Source: an uncultured Gemmatimonadota bacterium (GTDB lineage Bacteria > Gemmatimonadota > Gemmatimonadetes > Gemmatimonadales > Gemmatimonadaceae). Taken from it: 9,618 nt of DNA. The notes beneath the pieces were generated by a model that was not told where the DNA came from, did no database searches, and saw only the letters and a list, made by a program, of their open reading frames with translations. Both the position numbers and the translations under genes were made by a program. Where the stretch lies: NCBI GenBank assembly GCA_946480295.1, contig CAMLIT010000144.1, positions 1 through 9,618 of the forward strand, given 5' to 3'. Shown here piece after piece: positions 1-6,850 of this stretch (position 1 is the stretch's first letter; the number at the start of each line of letters is the position of its first letter).

Positions 1-238
1 TGTTGAAGAGCGCCGAGAACTCCTCGGGGTGCACCTCGAGGTAGTCCACGTAGTCGCCGTAGCGGTGGACTCCCACCCCCTGCATCCGCTTCTCGATGCG
101 ACGGGCGAGGCTCGGGCGCTTGTAGCCGGTGAAGTCGAAGCTGCGATTGCGCTTCAGGTACTCGAGCAGTGTCTCGAGATCGCGCGCGTCGGCCGCGACC
201 TGCTTCTCGGATGGTGTGGGTCGGGCTCGTGGCGGCAT
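1..238 (-). CDS. cheR: CheR-type protein methyltransferase, N-terminal fragment (cut by window edge)
   Basis: Only the first 79 residues are visible; the gene continues past the left edge. CheR enzymes transfer a methyl group from S-adenosylmethionine to glutamates of sensory proteins, opposing CheB. The visible part matches the helical N-terminal CheR domain, with a FDFTGYKRPSLARRI segment (about residues 34-48) followed by YGDYVDYLEVHPEEFSALFN (about 60-79). That wording is typical of the long CheR proteins found in CheB/CheR/PAS-kinase loci. The SAM-binding domain and any C-terminal PAS or kinase domains lie outside the window. ATG at 238 is chosen; a GTG directly upstream (241) is also in frame, and an in-frame TGA at 266-268 rules out anything longer. 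No clear ribosome binding site is visible. The gene starts 52 bases after the cheB stop on the same strand, so it is probably the next gene of that operon. Confidence 0.85.
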   Translation of the reverse strand, partial: MPPRARPTPSEKQVAADARDLETLLEYLKRNRSFDFTGYKRPSLARRIEKRMQGVGVHRYGDYVDYLEVHPEEFSALFN

Positions 239-290
239 CACAAACGTATTCTGGATCGCCGCCGATCAACGCGCCAGTGGGGTATTCCGA

Positions 291-1391
291 TCAGCGCCGA
301 CCACGTCCCCCGGCGCGGCGGCGCGGCTCACGCGTGGTCTCCTCGTCCGTCGGGATAGGCTCCTCGGCCGCTTCAGTGCTCTGTCCCTCCGCGGACGGCC
401 GCGGCTCCATGAGCAGCCGACGCACCGCCGCCGCGCGCTCCCGCGCCGCCCGCGCCTTCGCCAGGAAGCGCTCTCGCAGGCGCACGCTCCCCTGCGCGGC
501 GATGCGCGCCGCGAGCTTGTCGTTCAGGCTCGCGGTCTCTTCCAGCGCGCGCAGCGCCGCCCAGAGTGCCGACTCGAGCGTGTTCTCCTGCTGCGCCAGC
601 AGCGCCTCGCTCGTCCACCCGTGCCCCACCCGACAGCGGTAGCGCACCGTGTCCCCGTCGCGGAGCTGCCAGAGCACTCCGCCGCAGTCGGGACAGGCGA
701 AGGGCGAGGGCTCGCCCGGGTGCTGACTCGGATCTTCGATGACCTCGAGATCGAACGCCGAATACTCGGTTTCGCGACGGGCATCGTCCATCGGCTGACC
801 TCCCACGGCGGCGACCGGCGGCGGCTCGGTCGCCAGCCGGTACAGCAGGGCCGCCATCTCGTCGAGCGGAACGACGTGATCCAGGTCCACGTGCCGGACG
901 GCGCTCGCCGGCATCGAGGGAAACATCGCATCCGCGGGGTCCTGCACGACGGCGATGCCCCCGCGCCGTTTGATCGCCAGCAGGCCGGCCGTGCCGTCGT
1001 CGAGGTTGCCGGTGAGCACGACGCCGACCACGCGCCGGCCGTACGCCACCGCCGCGCTGCGGAACATCGGATCGATCGCGGGTCGCTTGCCGTTCTCCAT
1101 CGGACCGCGCGCCAGGCGAATCTCGCCCGGGATGACGAGCAGGTGCCGGTCCGGGGGCGCCACGTACACGTGCCCCGGCACGATCGGCTCGCCATCGACG
1201 GCCGCATGGACGGACAACGCGGCGACGCGGTCGAGAATGCGGGCCAGCACGCTCTCCGCGTCCGCCGGAAAGTGCACCGTGATGAACAACGACGCGGGGA
1301 TGTCTTTCGGCAGCTGCCGCAGGAGGAAGGTCAGGGCCTCCACGCCGCCGGCGGATGCGCCGATCACGATGATCGAATGTCCTGCGCTCAC
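291..1391 (-). CDS. cheB: Stand-alone CheB methylesterase with zinc-finger-like tail
   Basis: Predicted glutamate methylesterase/deamidase acting on sensory proteins in the cytoplasm; 366 aa from the chosen GTG. The N-terminal catalytic domain carries the CheB triad: Ser13 in IGASAGG, His40 in VHFPAD and Asp132 in TGNLDDG. The usual N-terminal receiver domain is absent, so activity cannot be controlled by phosphorylation in cis. After the domain (to about residue 193) comes a linker, then CPDCGG (Cys233, Cys236) and YRCRVGH (Cys253, His257), which look like a zinc site, then a long helical stretch and a charged, probably disordered end rich in Glu and Arg. The start is uncertain. GTG at 1391 sits just before the first beta strand, as in the family; an in-frame TTG at 1472 would add 27 residues of low-complexity sequence. 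It lies between the PAS kinase and CheR genes on the same strand, and this order suggests one operon. Confidence 0.9.
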   Translation of the reverse strand: MSAGHSIIVIGASAGGVEALTFLLRQLPKDIPASLFITVHFPADAESVLARILDRVAALSVHAAVDGEPIVPGHVYVAPPDRHLLVIPGEIRLARGPMENGKRPAIDPMFRSAAVAYGRRVVGVVLTGNLDDGTAGLLAIKRRGGIAVVQDPADAMFPSMPASAVRHVDLDHVVPLDEMAALLYRLATEPPPVAAVGGQPMDDARRETEYSAFDLEVIEDPSQHPGEPSPFACPDCGGVLWQLRDGDTVRYRCRVGHGWTSEALLAQQENTLESALWAALRALEETASLNDKLAARIAAQGSVRLRERFLAKARAARERAAAVRRLLMEPRPSAEGQSTEAAEEPIPTDEETTREPRRRAGGRGRR

Positions 1392-1520
1392 GATGACCCG
1401 CTGCCGGAGTGAAGGTCGAGCGTGGACGGATGGCGCCGCCGCGCGGGCAACAGCGCGTTCCCACGACGGCAATTCACGTGCTGGGCCGCGACGTCCGACG
1501 CGGCAGCCCGCGTTGGTCGC

Positions 1521-2903
1521 TCAGGGAAGTGGCAGACGGACGGTGAACGTCGAGCCCGAGCCCGGCGCACTCGCGGCGGTGAGGTCGCCGCCCATGGCCC
1601 GGGCGAGCTCGCGGCTGATCGCCAGGCCGAGGCCGAAGCCGTCCGGGCGCGCCCCGGTGTCGAGCTGCACGAACGGCTCGAAGAGCGTGGCGAGCTGCTC
1701 GCCGGGGATGCCGATCCCGTCGTCGCGCACGTCGATCAGCACGTGCCCCCCGTTCGCGCGCCAGCTCAGCTCGACCTCGCCGCCGGCGCCGGTGTACTTC
1801 ACCGCGTTCGCGAGCAGGTTGACGACGATCTGGAGCAGGCGCTCCGGATCGGCGCGAACGAGCAGTGCCGGGTCGCATCCAGCCGTGCGAATGGCGATGC
1901 CGCGAGCGTCCGCCTGCGGCTGGACCATCGGCGTGGCGCTGGCCAGGACCTCCGCCACGACGACGTCGGCCGGCTCGACGATGAGCCGGCCGCCGCGCAC
2001 GCGGAAATAGACGAGGAGGTCGTCGAGCACCTGCGAGGCGTGCGACTGCGCGCGACGCACGCGCTCCAGGTCCGCCCGCTGGCGCTCGTCCAGGCCGCCG
2101 CGCACCCCCGACAGCAGGATCTCCGCGTAGCCGCCGATCGCGGTGAGCGGTGTGCGCAGTTCGTGGCTCACGGTCATGAGGAGCTCGGTCTTCGCGCGGT
2201 CGGCCTGCACCGCCGCGCGCCGCGCCTGCTCGGCGAGCTGGAGCAGCTCCTCGCGTTCCGCGGCCAGCCGCGCCAGCTCGGCCGTGCGCTCCGCCACGCG
2301 AGCTTCGAGCTCCGCGTTCTGCTCGGCCATGTCGCGCTCGAGACGGCGGCGCGCGGTCTCATCCACGAGCAGCCAGCGGAGCTCCACAGCGCCGCCCGGC
2401 CCCCGGGCCACGCCGATCGTCGCGCTCACGGTGCGCATGTCGCCCCGGCGCGGCATCATGAGGAGCACCGTCGACGCATCCGTGCCAGCCTCGGCCAGCC
2501 GGAACACCTCCGTTCGGAAGGCACGTCGCGCCGACGGAGCGATGTAGGCGGCGAGCGGCTTCCCTCGGACGTGCGGCGACGCGATGCCGAGCAGGTCGGC
2601 GGCCGCGCGGTTCGCGTCGCGGATGATTCCCTCGGAGTCGGTGACCAGGTAGGGTACCGGTGCCTGCTCGAAGAGCGTCTGGTAGCGCCGACGCTCCGCC
2701 TCCAGCATGGCGTTCACGTCGACGAGCTGCTGCTCCTGGACCCTGAGCTCCTCCTCGGCGACACTCAGCTCCTCGAAGGCGGCGTCGAGCAGGTCGTCGG
2801 CCGTGTGTGGGCGCGCGTCCCTGATCCGTCGCGCCTGCCGGACGCGATCGGACCAGATGACGATTTCGGCGTGTCCTCGCGCTTCCGGGTCGAGATCGCT
2901 CAC
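1521..2903 (-). CDS. PAS-domain sensor histidine kinase
   Basis: Cytoplasmic sensor kinase of 460 aa with no transmembrane segment visible. In order: a charged N-terminus; a coiled coil with [14 protein letters not shown] (about 43-56); a PAS domain (about 74-182) including [13 protein letters not shown] and [11 protein letters not shown]; a second long coiled coil (about 186-238); then the kinase. The dimerisation/phospho-acceptor motif is [11 protein letters not shown] with His247, the N box is NLLANAVKY (362-370), G1 is DDGIGIP (394-400), the F box is LFEPF (407-411) and G2 is GFGLGLA (422-428). All catalytic motifs look intact, so it should autophosphorylate. No receiver is fused and no clear partner response regulator is next to it. 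The start is GTG at 2903; AGGAG lies about 13 bases upstream, rather far. The GTG overlaps the stop of a possible 85-aa ORF as GTGA. Its coil plus PAS unit resembles that of the divergent gene at 3177. Confidence 0.93.
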   Translation of the reverse strand: MSDLDPEARGHAEIVIWSDRVRQARRIRDARPHTADDLLDAAFEELSVAEEELRVQEQQLVDVNAMLEAERRRYQTLFEQAPVPYLVTDSEGIIRDANRAAADLLGIASPHVRGKPLAAYIAPSARRAFRTEVFRLAEAGTDASTVLLMMPRRGDMRTVSATIGVARGPGGAVELRWLLVDETARRRLERDMAEQNAELEARVAERTAELARLAAEREELLQLAEQARRAAVQADRAKTELLMTVSHELRTPLTAIGGYAEILLSGVRGGLDERQRADLERVRRAQSHASQVLDDLLVYFRVRGGRLIVEPADVVVAEVLASATPMVQPQADARGIAIRTAGCDPALLVRADPERLLQIVVNLLANAVKYTGAGGEVELSWRANGGHVLIDVRDDGIGIPGEQLATLFEPFVQLDTGARPDGFGLGLAISRELARAMGGDLTAASAPGSGSTFTVRLPLP

Positions 2904-3157
2904 GGCTGCTGCCTGGCTCCTGGCGGGATGGCGTGTGACGGAAGTGTCGCGCTCCCGATGTTTGTGGACACGCCATCATGTGCCGCGGACCGTCGGTCTG
3001 CAAGCACGGGGTGGACCAGAGGGAATGCAACGTGCAGGATGACAGCCAGGGAAGCACGTCCGGCCGGGTCGCCCGAGATGCCGAAGCGCATGGCGCGCTC
3101 GATCTCTTGCGACGCCAGCATCCCGTCGACATCGTACGTCGCCGCTCGATCGCTCAT
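2900..3157 (-). CDS. Possible small protein (85 aa) coupled to the histidine kinase
   Basis: I do not recognise this protein. The ORF starts at ATG 3157 with GGGACGGGAG directly upstream, though the best purine run abuts the start codon. It ends in TGA overlapping the kinase GTG start as GTGA, the arrangement expected of translational coupling. The first 45 or so residues look protein-like, with [19 protein letters not shown] followed by a hydrophobic stretch [18 protein letters not shown] (35-52). The rest is Ser/Ala/Pro-rich and its codons are less G/C-biased at the third position, which weakens the case. ATGs at 3121 and 3091 are alternative starts. If 3157 is right, only 19 bases separate it from the divergent start at 3177. 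It could instead be non-coding leader DNA; on this sequence alone it is about an even call. Confidence 0.4.
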   Translation of the reverse strand: MSDRAATYDVDGMLASQEIERAMRFGISGDPAGRASLAVILHVAFPLVHPVLADRRSAAHDGVSTNIGSATLPSHAIPPGARQQP

Positions 3158-3176
3158 CTCCCGTCCCGCACCCCCG

Positions 3177-3785
3177 ATGGAAGACTCCACGAACGACCCG
3201 GCCCTCGATTTCCTGACGACGTTCTCGGCGCAGCGACAGCGGATGCTGGGGCACGCCGCCCGGGTGCTCACACAGGGCCCTGACTCGTGGGCGCCCGAGA
3301 CCGGGGACGACGCGCCGCGTCCGCTCTCGGCGATGCTGCTCGCGTCGCTGGAGGAGCTCAAGGTCGCCGAGGAAGAGCTGATGCGGCAGCACGAGGCGTT
3401 CGAGTCGACTCGCGCCGGGCTTTCCGGCGAGCGCGACCGGTTCCGGATGCTGTTCGAGAACGCGCCGACCGCGCTGCTGCTGACGGATCCCGTCGGCAGC
3501 ATTCACGAGGTGAACCGCGCGGCCGCCACGCTCTTCGGCCGGGATGCGTACTACCTCGAGCGCAAGCCGCTCGCGGCGCTGGTGCCCGCCGAGGAGCGCG
3601 CCGCGTTCCGCCACGCGCTCGGGCGCATCGCCCTCGCACGCGGGACCACGGACTGGCGCTTCACGATCCAGCGCCATCGCGACATGCCGGTGCAGGTGCG
3701 GGCCGGCGTGAGCATCGTCGCCGACCCGCGATTCGGGTCGGCACTGTACTGGCATCTCGAGCCGATGGATTCGCGCGCGGAGTGA
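3177..3785 (+). CDS. PAS-domain sensory protein without output domain
   Basis: A 202-aa cytoplasmic protein with three parts: a polar N-terminus (1-55), a coiled coil containing LEELKVAEEELMRQ (58-71), and one PAS domain (about 87-195) with MLFENAPTALLLTD and VNRAAATLFG. It has no kinase, cyclase, methyl-accepting or DNA-binding region, so it presumably senses a ligand or redox state and works through a partner. The coil plus PAS unit aligns without gaps to the kinase at 1521-2903, with about 42 identities in 94 positions by my hand count, which points to a local duplication. ATG at 3177 has no obvious ribosome binding site; ATG at 3243 is an alternative that keeps the coil and PAS domain intact. 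The degenerate receiver gene follows after 43 bases on the same strand and is probably co-transcribed. Confidence 0.82.
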   Translation: MEDSTNDPALDFLTTFSAQRQRMLGHAARVLTQGPDSWAPETGDDAPRPLSAMLLASLEELKVAEEELMRQHEAFESTRAGLSGERDRFRMLFENAPTALLLTDPVGSIHEVNRAAATLFGRDAYYLERKPLAALVPAEERAAFRHALGRIALARGTTDWRFTIQRHRDMPVQVRAGVSIVADPRFGSALYWHLEPMDSRAE

Positions 3786-3828
3786 ACGCGCGCTCCTTTC
3801 CCCGCGAATTCGGCCGCCGCGAGGCGGA

Positions 3829-4563
3829 GTGCAGGTTTCCGACGTGACGACCGTTCTCGTTCTCGCGGAAAGTCCCGAGATAGAAGCCCTGCTGGCGGAT
3901 CTCGTCGTCTTCGCCGGCTATCATCCCGTGTTCCTGCGCGACGACGAGAGCGCGATGGACGCCGTGCGCAGCCGTGACATCGACGTGCTGCTCGCCGACG
4001 TCCTGCACCCGGCGGCGATGAGCGGCGCGTGTGAGCGGGTGGCCCGCGAGAGCGGGTCGGTGGCGCTCGTGTACTGCGGCGGCACGCTGAGCCCGGGAGA
4101 GCTGCAGGCGTACGCGGAATCGCACGGCGCCTGCCACTTCGCGCTGCCGAACGGACCGAAGCTCCTCGCCTCGGTGCTCGCCGAGGCGCTGGCGCGCGTG
4201 GGCAAGCGCCCGTGGTCCATCGCCAGCGCTCCGCCCGACGAGATCGTGACGGCGTTGCGCGCCGTGGCGCGGGCGCAGCGGCTCAACACCGCCGCCGAGA
4301 CGCTCCGCCAGGAGAATCGCCGGCTGCGCGACGAGCGCGACCTCCTCCTCGACGAGGCGCGAGCGAGCCGCGATCAGCTCCGCACCGCCGTCATGCATTA
4401 CGTGGGCGGCCTGCGCGACGGCGGGCTCCCGCGCGATCGCGCCCTGGATCTGCTCAACGCGGCGATGCGCGAGACCGCCGAAGCGGCGGGCGCGCCGGAG
4501 CTGCTCGCCAGCATCGGCCGCGAGACCGCGCAATGGATCGACGAGGCGTACTTCGCGGCGTGA
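3829..4563 (+). CDS. Degenerate receiver-domain protein with coiled-coil and helical tail
   Basis: A 244-aa protein. Residues 8-130 follow the receiver fold: strand TTVLVLAESPEIEALLADL, then DVLLADVLHP with an Asp57 at the phospho-acceptor position, then SVALVYCGG and ACHFALPNGPKLL. The acidic pair that binds magnesium is reduced to Ala13-Glu14, the conserved Thr/Ser after the fourth strand is missing, and the Lys of the usual KP motif is replaced (Leu-Pro). Phosphorylation is therefore doubtful, and a pseudo-receiver is more likely. Residues about 146-185 form a coiled coil (ETLRQENRRLRDERDLLLDE). The rest is helical and ends in WIDEAYF; no DNA-binding motif is visible. GTG at 3829 is preceded by GAGG at 3821-3824; GTG at 3844 is an alternative with the domain intact. 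It probably forms an operon with the PAS gene upstream. It ends 12 bases from the convergent second cheB. Confidence 0.85.
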   Translation: MQVSDVTTVLVLAESPEIEALLADLVVFAGYHPVFLRDDESAMDAVRSRDIDVLLADVLHPAAMSGACERVARESGSVALVYCGGTLSPGELQAYAESHGACHFALPNGPKLLASVLAEALARVGKRPWSIASAPPDEIVTALRAVARAQRLNTAAETLRQENRRLRDERDLLLDEARASRDQLRTAVMHYVGGLRDGGLPRDRALDLLNAAMRETAEAAGAPELLASIGRETAQWIDEAYFAA

Positions 4564-4578
4564 GCGCGCCGCCGCTCA
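4561..4578. repeat. Short palindrome holding the stop codons of two convergent genes
   Basis: TGAGCG at 4561-4566 and CGCTCA at 4573-4578 are perfect inverted repeats around a 6-base loop. The left TGA is the stop of the plus-strand receiver gene, and the right TCA is the stop of the minus-strand cheB. The hairpin could contribute to two-way transcription ending, but the stem is short and no T-run follows on either side. In DNA this GC-rich it may be chance. Confidence 0.3.
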
Positions 4579-5220
4579 GGGCGTAGCGGTGAGCTGCACG
4601 AGCGCCGGCGCGATGTCGGCGAGCGGCAGCACGTAGTCTACCGCGCCGGTCTCGATCGCCGCGCGCGGCATGCCGCCCTGCGTGGCGGTCGCCGGGTCCT
4701 GCGCGATGACGATGCCGCCCGTGGCCTTGACCGCCTGCACGCCGTCGGTGCCGTTGCTCCCGGACCCGGTGAGCACGACGGCGATGAGGCGGCCGCCGAG
4801 CGACGCGGCGGCCGAATCGAGCAGGGGGTTCGCCGACGATCGCAGGAACTTGATGCGCCGGCCGTCGCCGAGGTGGAGGACGCGGTCGCGGTCCACGGTG
4901 AGGTGCCGGTCGGAGGGCGCGACATAGACCGTACCGGCGCACAGCGACTCGCCCTCCTCGGCGAGCTTCACCCGCAGCGCGGTCTCGCGGCCGAGGATGC
5001 GCGGCAGCACCTCGGGCGAGCCGGGACTGCGGTGCAGGACGACGGCGATCGCCGCCGGAAAGGTGGCCGGCAGCGCCGAGAGGATCCGCGAGATGGCCTG
5101 GATGCCTCCGGCGGACGCGGCGAGCGCGACCAGGTCGGTGTGGATGCCCGGCGTCTCGTGCGCGACACGGCGCGAGCTCTCGATTCCTGGATTCCGGCCA
5201 GGTCGCGCGGTATCCGACAT
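4576..5220 (-). CDS. cheB: CheB-like methylesterase domain protein with Asn in place of catalytic Asp
   Basis: A 214-aa protein made only of a CheB methylesterase domain after a polar N-terminus of about 28 residues; no receiver domain. Ser36 in ALAASAGG and His63 in VVLHRSP occupy the catalytic positions, and the APSDRHL and QDPATATQGGMP segments are typical of the family. The third triad member should be the Asp of the GMGxDG motif. Here the motif reads TGSGSNGTDG, so Asn156 stands there, with an Asp159 three residues on. Activity may be altered, or Asp159 may substitute. The start ATG has an excellent ribosome binding site, AGGAGG at 5226-5231, 5 bases upstream. It is transcribed toward the receiver gene and away from the first cheB cassette, apparently as a single-gene unit. 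It is clearly divergent from the other CheB and lacks the zinc-like tail. Confidence 0.92.
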   Translation of the reverse strand: MSDTARPGRNPGIESSRRVAHETPGIHTDLVALAASAGGIQAISRILSALPATFPAAIAVVLHRSPGSPEVLPRILGRETALRVKLAEEGESLCAGTVYVAPSDRHLTVDRDRVLHLGDGRRIKFLRSSANPLLDSAAASLGGRLIAVVLTGSGSNGTDGVQAVKATGGIVIAQDPATATQGGMPRAAIETGAVDYVLPLADIAPALVQLTATP

Positions 5221-5338
5221 GGTGCCCTCCTGTGGGCGGAGCGGCCCTGACGCATGACAATCTAGCGGGGCGTCCGTCCGCCAGCGTCAGGCAGGCGCCG
5301 CGTTCGGCGTAGCCCCGGCGCCGTCAGGTGCACGGAGA
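5221..5338 (-). promoter_or_regulatory. Upstream region of the second cheB, with weak promoter-like and hairpin sequence
   Basis: This 118-base gap lies between the beta-propeller stop and the cheB start, both on the minus strand. It contains the cheB ribosome binding site (5226-5231). A TAGATT (5259-5264, read on the minus strand) could serve as a -10 element, but no convincing -35 sits at a normal distance. GGCGCCG at 5294-5300 and CGGCGCC at 5316-5322 form a 7-bp inverted repeat without a following T-run, a weak terminator candidate for the propeller gene. The promoter and terminator calls are guesses; only the ribosome binding site is convincing. Confidence 0.35.
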
Positions 5339-6784
5339 TCACGGCGTCGCCGCCGACGGCGTGCGCCAGATGTCGAGGATGCCCGACGTGTCGTGGCCGT
5401 TCGCGCTCCCCTCGGGAAGGGCGATCCGTCCGTCGGCGACGACCGGGCTGTTCCAGTGCCCGCCGCCGCACGGCAGCCGCGCCAGCTCGTGGCCGCTCGC
5501 CGGATCGTACACCCGCAGCGAGCCGCCGGGATCGTAGACGAACAGGAGCTGGCCCGCGAGGACGGGACTCGTCCCCGCGTTCCCGTTGCTCCACGCCGGG
5601 ACGAGGCGCCCTCCCTGATACGTCCACGCCGCGGTGCCGGCGCCCGTGGCGACATAGGCCCGCGTGGCGCCTCCCGCGCGCGCGACGGCGATCGCCGTGA
5701 ACATCGCTCCGCCCCCCGGCGTCGCCACGCTCTGCACCTCGCCGCCGAGATGCGGCGCGCTTCCCGCCGCCTGCGCCAGGTCGACGAGGCGGAGCTGGCC
5801 GTCCTTTCCGCCCTGGAGGACGTGCGTGGCGTCGAGGAGCGCCGGCGACGTCGAGCCAATGTCGGCGTCGCTCGCGTCCAGCTCCCGGGTGTCGCTCGGG
5901 GTGTAGTTGGCGAGGAGGCGGGTGGCGTCCGGATCGAGCTCCAGCACCGCGTCGCCCCACGACGTCCGGCCGTCCCACGGCCCGTTGCCGGTGGCGACGA
6001 GGATGTTCCCCGTCGTCGTGTCGATCACCGCGCCGGCGCGCCCCCAGATCGCGGAGCGGGTCTGCGCGCACGAGAATGGATCGAGCAGCCCGGCGCGGTC
6101 GCTGCATAACGAGTTCCAGACGTGCAGCACGGCGCCGGTGCCCGCGTCGAGCACCGCCACGTGCCCCTGGTAGGGGGGCGCGTCGCCGACGTATCCCCCC
6201 GTCACCACGATCACGCGCCCCCGGAAGTACGTCAGCGGCGCCGTGATCTTCTCCACGCCGGGCAGCTTCGTGACGGCGGTGCTCCAGACCACGCGGCCGT
6301 CGGCGACGGCGAGCTTCTGCACGCGGCCGTCGGGCGAGGCCGCGTAGACGTGAGTGCGATCGGCGTCGGCGGCGGGCGTGGCGTTCGTGATCTGGGCCGT
6401 CCCCGCGACGCTCGCGTAGGTCGACGGCGTGAAGCGCCAGAGGACGGCGCCGCTGTCCGCGTCGATCGCGAGCGTCCGGCCGTAGGTGGTGGTGACGAGG
6501 AAGACGTCGCGCGGGACGCCGTGCACCTGCACGCCGTGCAGGTAGATCGGCGAGGCGTCGACCGTGCCGTCGATCGGCACGCGCTGGAGGCGCAGCGACG
6601 CGACGTTCGCGGCGGTGATCCCCGTCGGCGCGTCCGACGCCGACGCGTGCGTGGCGTCGCCGCCGAACATCGGCCAGTCGTGGCCGGTCGCGCCGGGCGG
6701 AGGCTCGTGACGCGCCACGGCTTCGGGGGCGCCGCAGACCGCGCAGAGCATGACGAGCAGGATCGGCCGCGTCGGCAGATGCAT
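5339..6784 (-). CDS. Secreted PQQ-binding-like beta-propeller repeat protein
   Basis: A 481-aa exported protein. The N-terminus MHLPTRPILLVMLCAVCGAP is a signal peptide, probably cut after AVA (residue 24); the cysteines do not form a good lipobox. The mature part begins with a WPMFGGDATH segment typical of PQQ-like propellers. It continues with blades such as YGRTLAIDADSGAVLWRF, DGRVQKLAVADGRVVW, HVAVLDAGTGAVL and GSLRVYDPASGHELARL. The WNSLCSDRAGLL...CAQ segment has two cysteines that could form a disulfide. No haem-binding CxxCH motif is present, so it is not a quinohaemoprotein. No catalytic dehydrogenase signature is clear; the fold is firm but the role (redox enzyme, binding or scaffold protein) is not. 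ATG at 6784 is chosen because it puts the signal peptide at the terminus; a GTG at 6835 would add 17 charged residues. It follows the acyl-CoA ligase by 66 bases and may share its transcript. Confidence 0.85.
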   Translation of the reverse strand: MHLPTRPILLVMLCAVCGAPEAVARHEPPPGATGHDWPMFGGDATHASASDAPTGITAANVASLRLQRVPIDGTVDASPIYLHGVQVHGVPRDVFLVTTTYGRTLAIDADSGAVLWRFTPSTYASVAGTAQITNATPAADADRTHVYAASPDGRVQKLAVADGRVVWSTAVTKLPGVEKITAPLTYFRGRVIVVTGGYVGDAPPYQGHVAVLDAGTGAVLHVWNSLCSDRAGLLDPFSCAQTRSAIWGRAGAVIDTTTGNILVATGNGPWDGRTSWGDAVLELDPDATRLLANYTPSDTRELDASDADIGSTSPALLDATHVLQGGKDGQLRLVDLAQAAGSAPHLGGEVQSVATPGGGAMFTAIAVARAGGATRAYVATGAGTAAWTYQGGRLVPAWSNGNAGTSPVLAGQLLFVYDPGGSLRVYDPASGHELARLPCGGGHWNSPVVADGRIALPEGSANGHDTSGILDIWRTPSAATP

Positions 6785-6850
6785 CGAGAGACGGGTGATA
6801 CGGTGGCGATGCGCCAGCGCGGCGGGACGGTCCACCGCGCCGGCGGGGAC

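Noticed and set aside
1392..1472. TTG at 1472 as start of the first cheB, adding 27 residues
   Set aside because: TTG is a weak start, the added residues are low complexity, and GTG at 1391 gives the family-typical N-terminus. Not fully excluded.
1422..3176. Plus-strand upstream extension of the PAS protein frame
   Set aside because: Antisense to the histidine kinase, with composition unlike the PAS part; only the region from 3177 onward is coding.
3661..4533. 290-codon minus-strand open frame opposite the receiver gene
   Set aside because: Arg/Ala/His-rich shadow with no domain; the plus-strand frame has a receiver fold and a coiled coil.
5294..5322. GGCGCCG/CGGCGCC inverted repeat as a real terminator after the propeller gene
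   Set aside because: A 7-bp GC stem with a 15-base loop and no T-run is easily chance at this GC content; mentioned only as a weak candidate.
6785..6835. GTG at 6835 as start of the beta-propeller protein
   Set aside because: It would bury the signal peptide behind 17 charged residues; ATG at 6784 puts it at the N-terminus.
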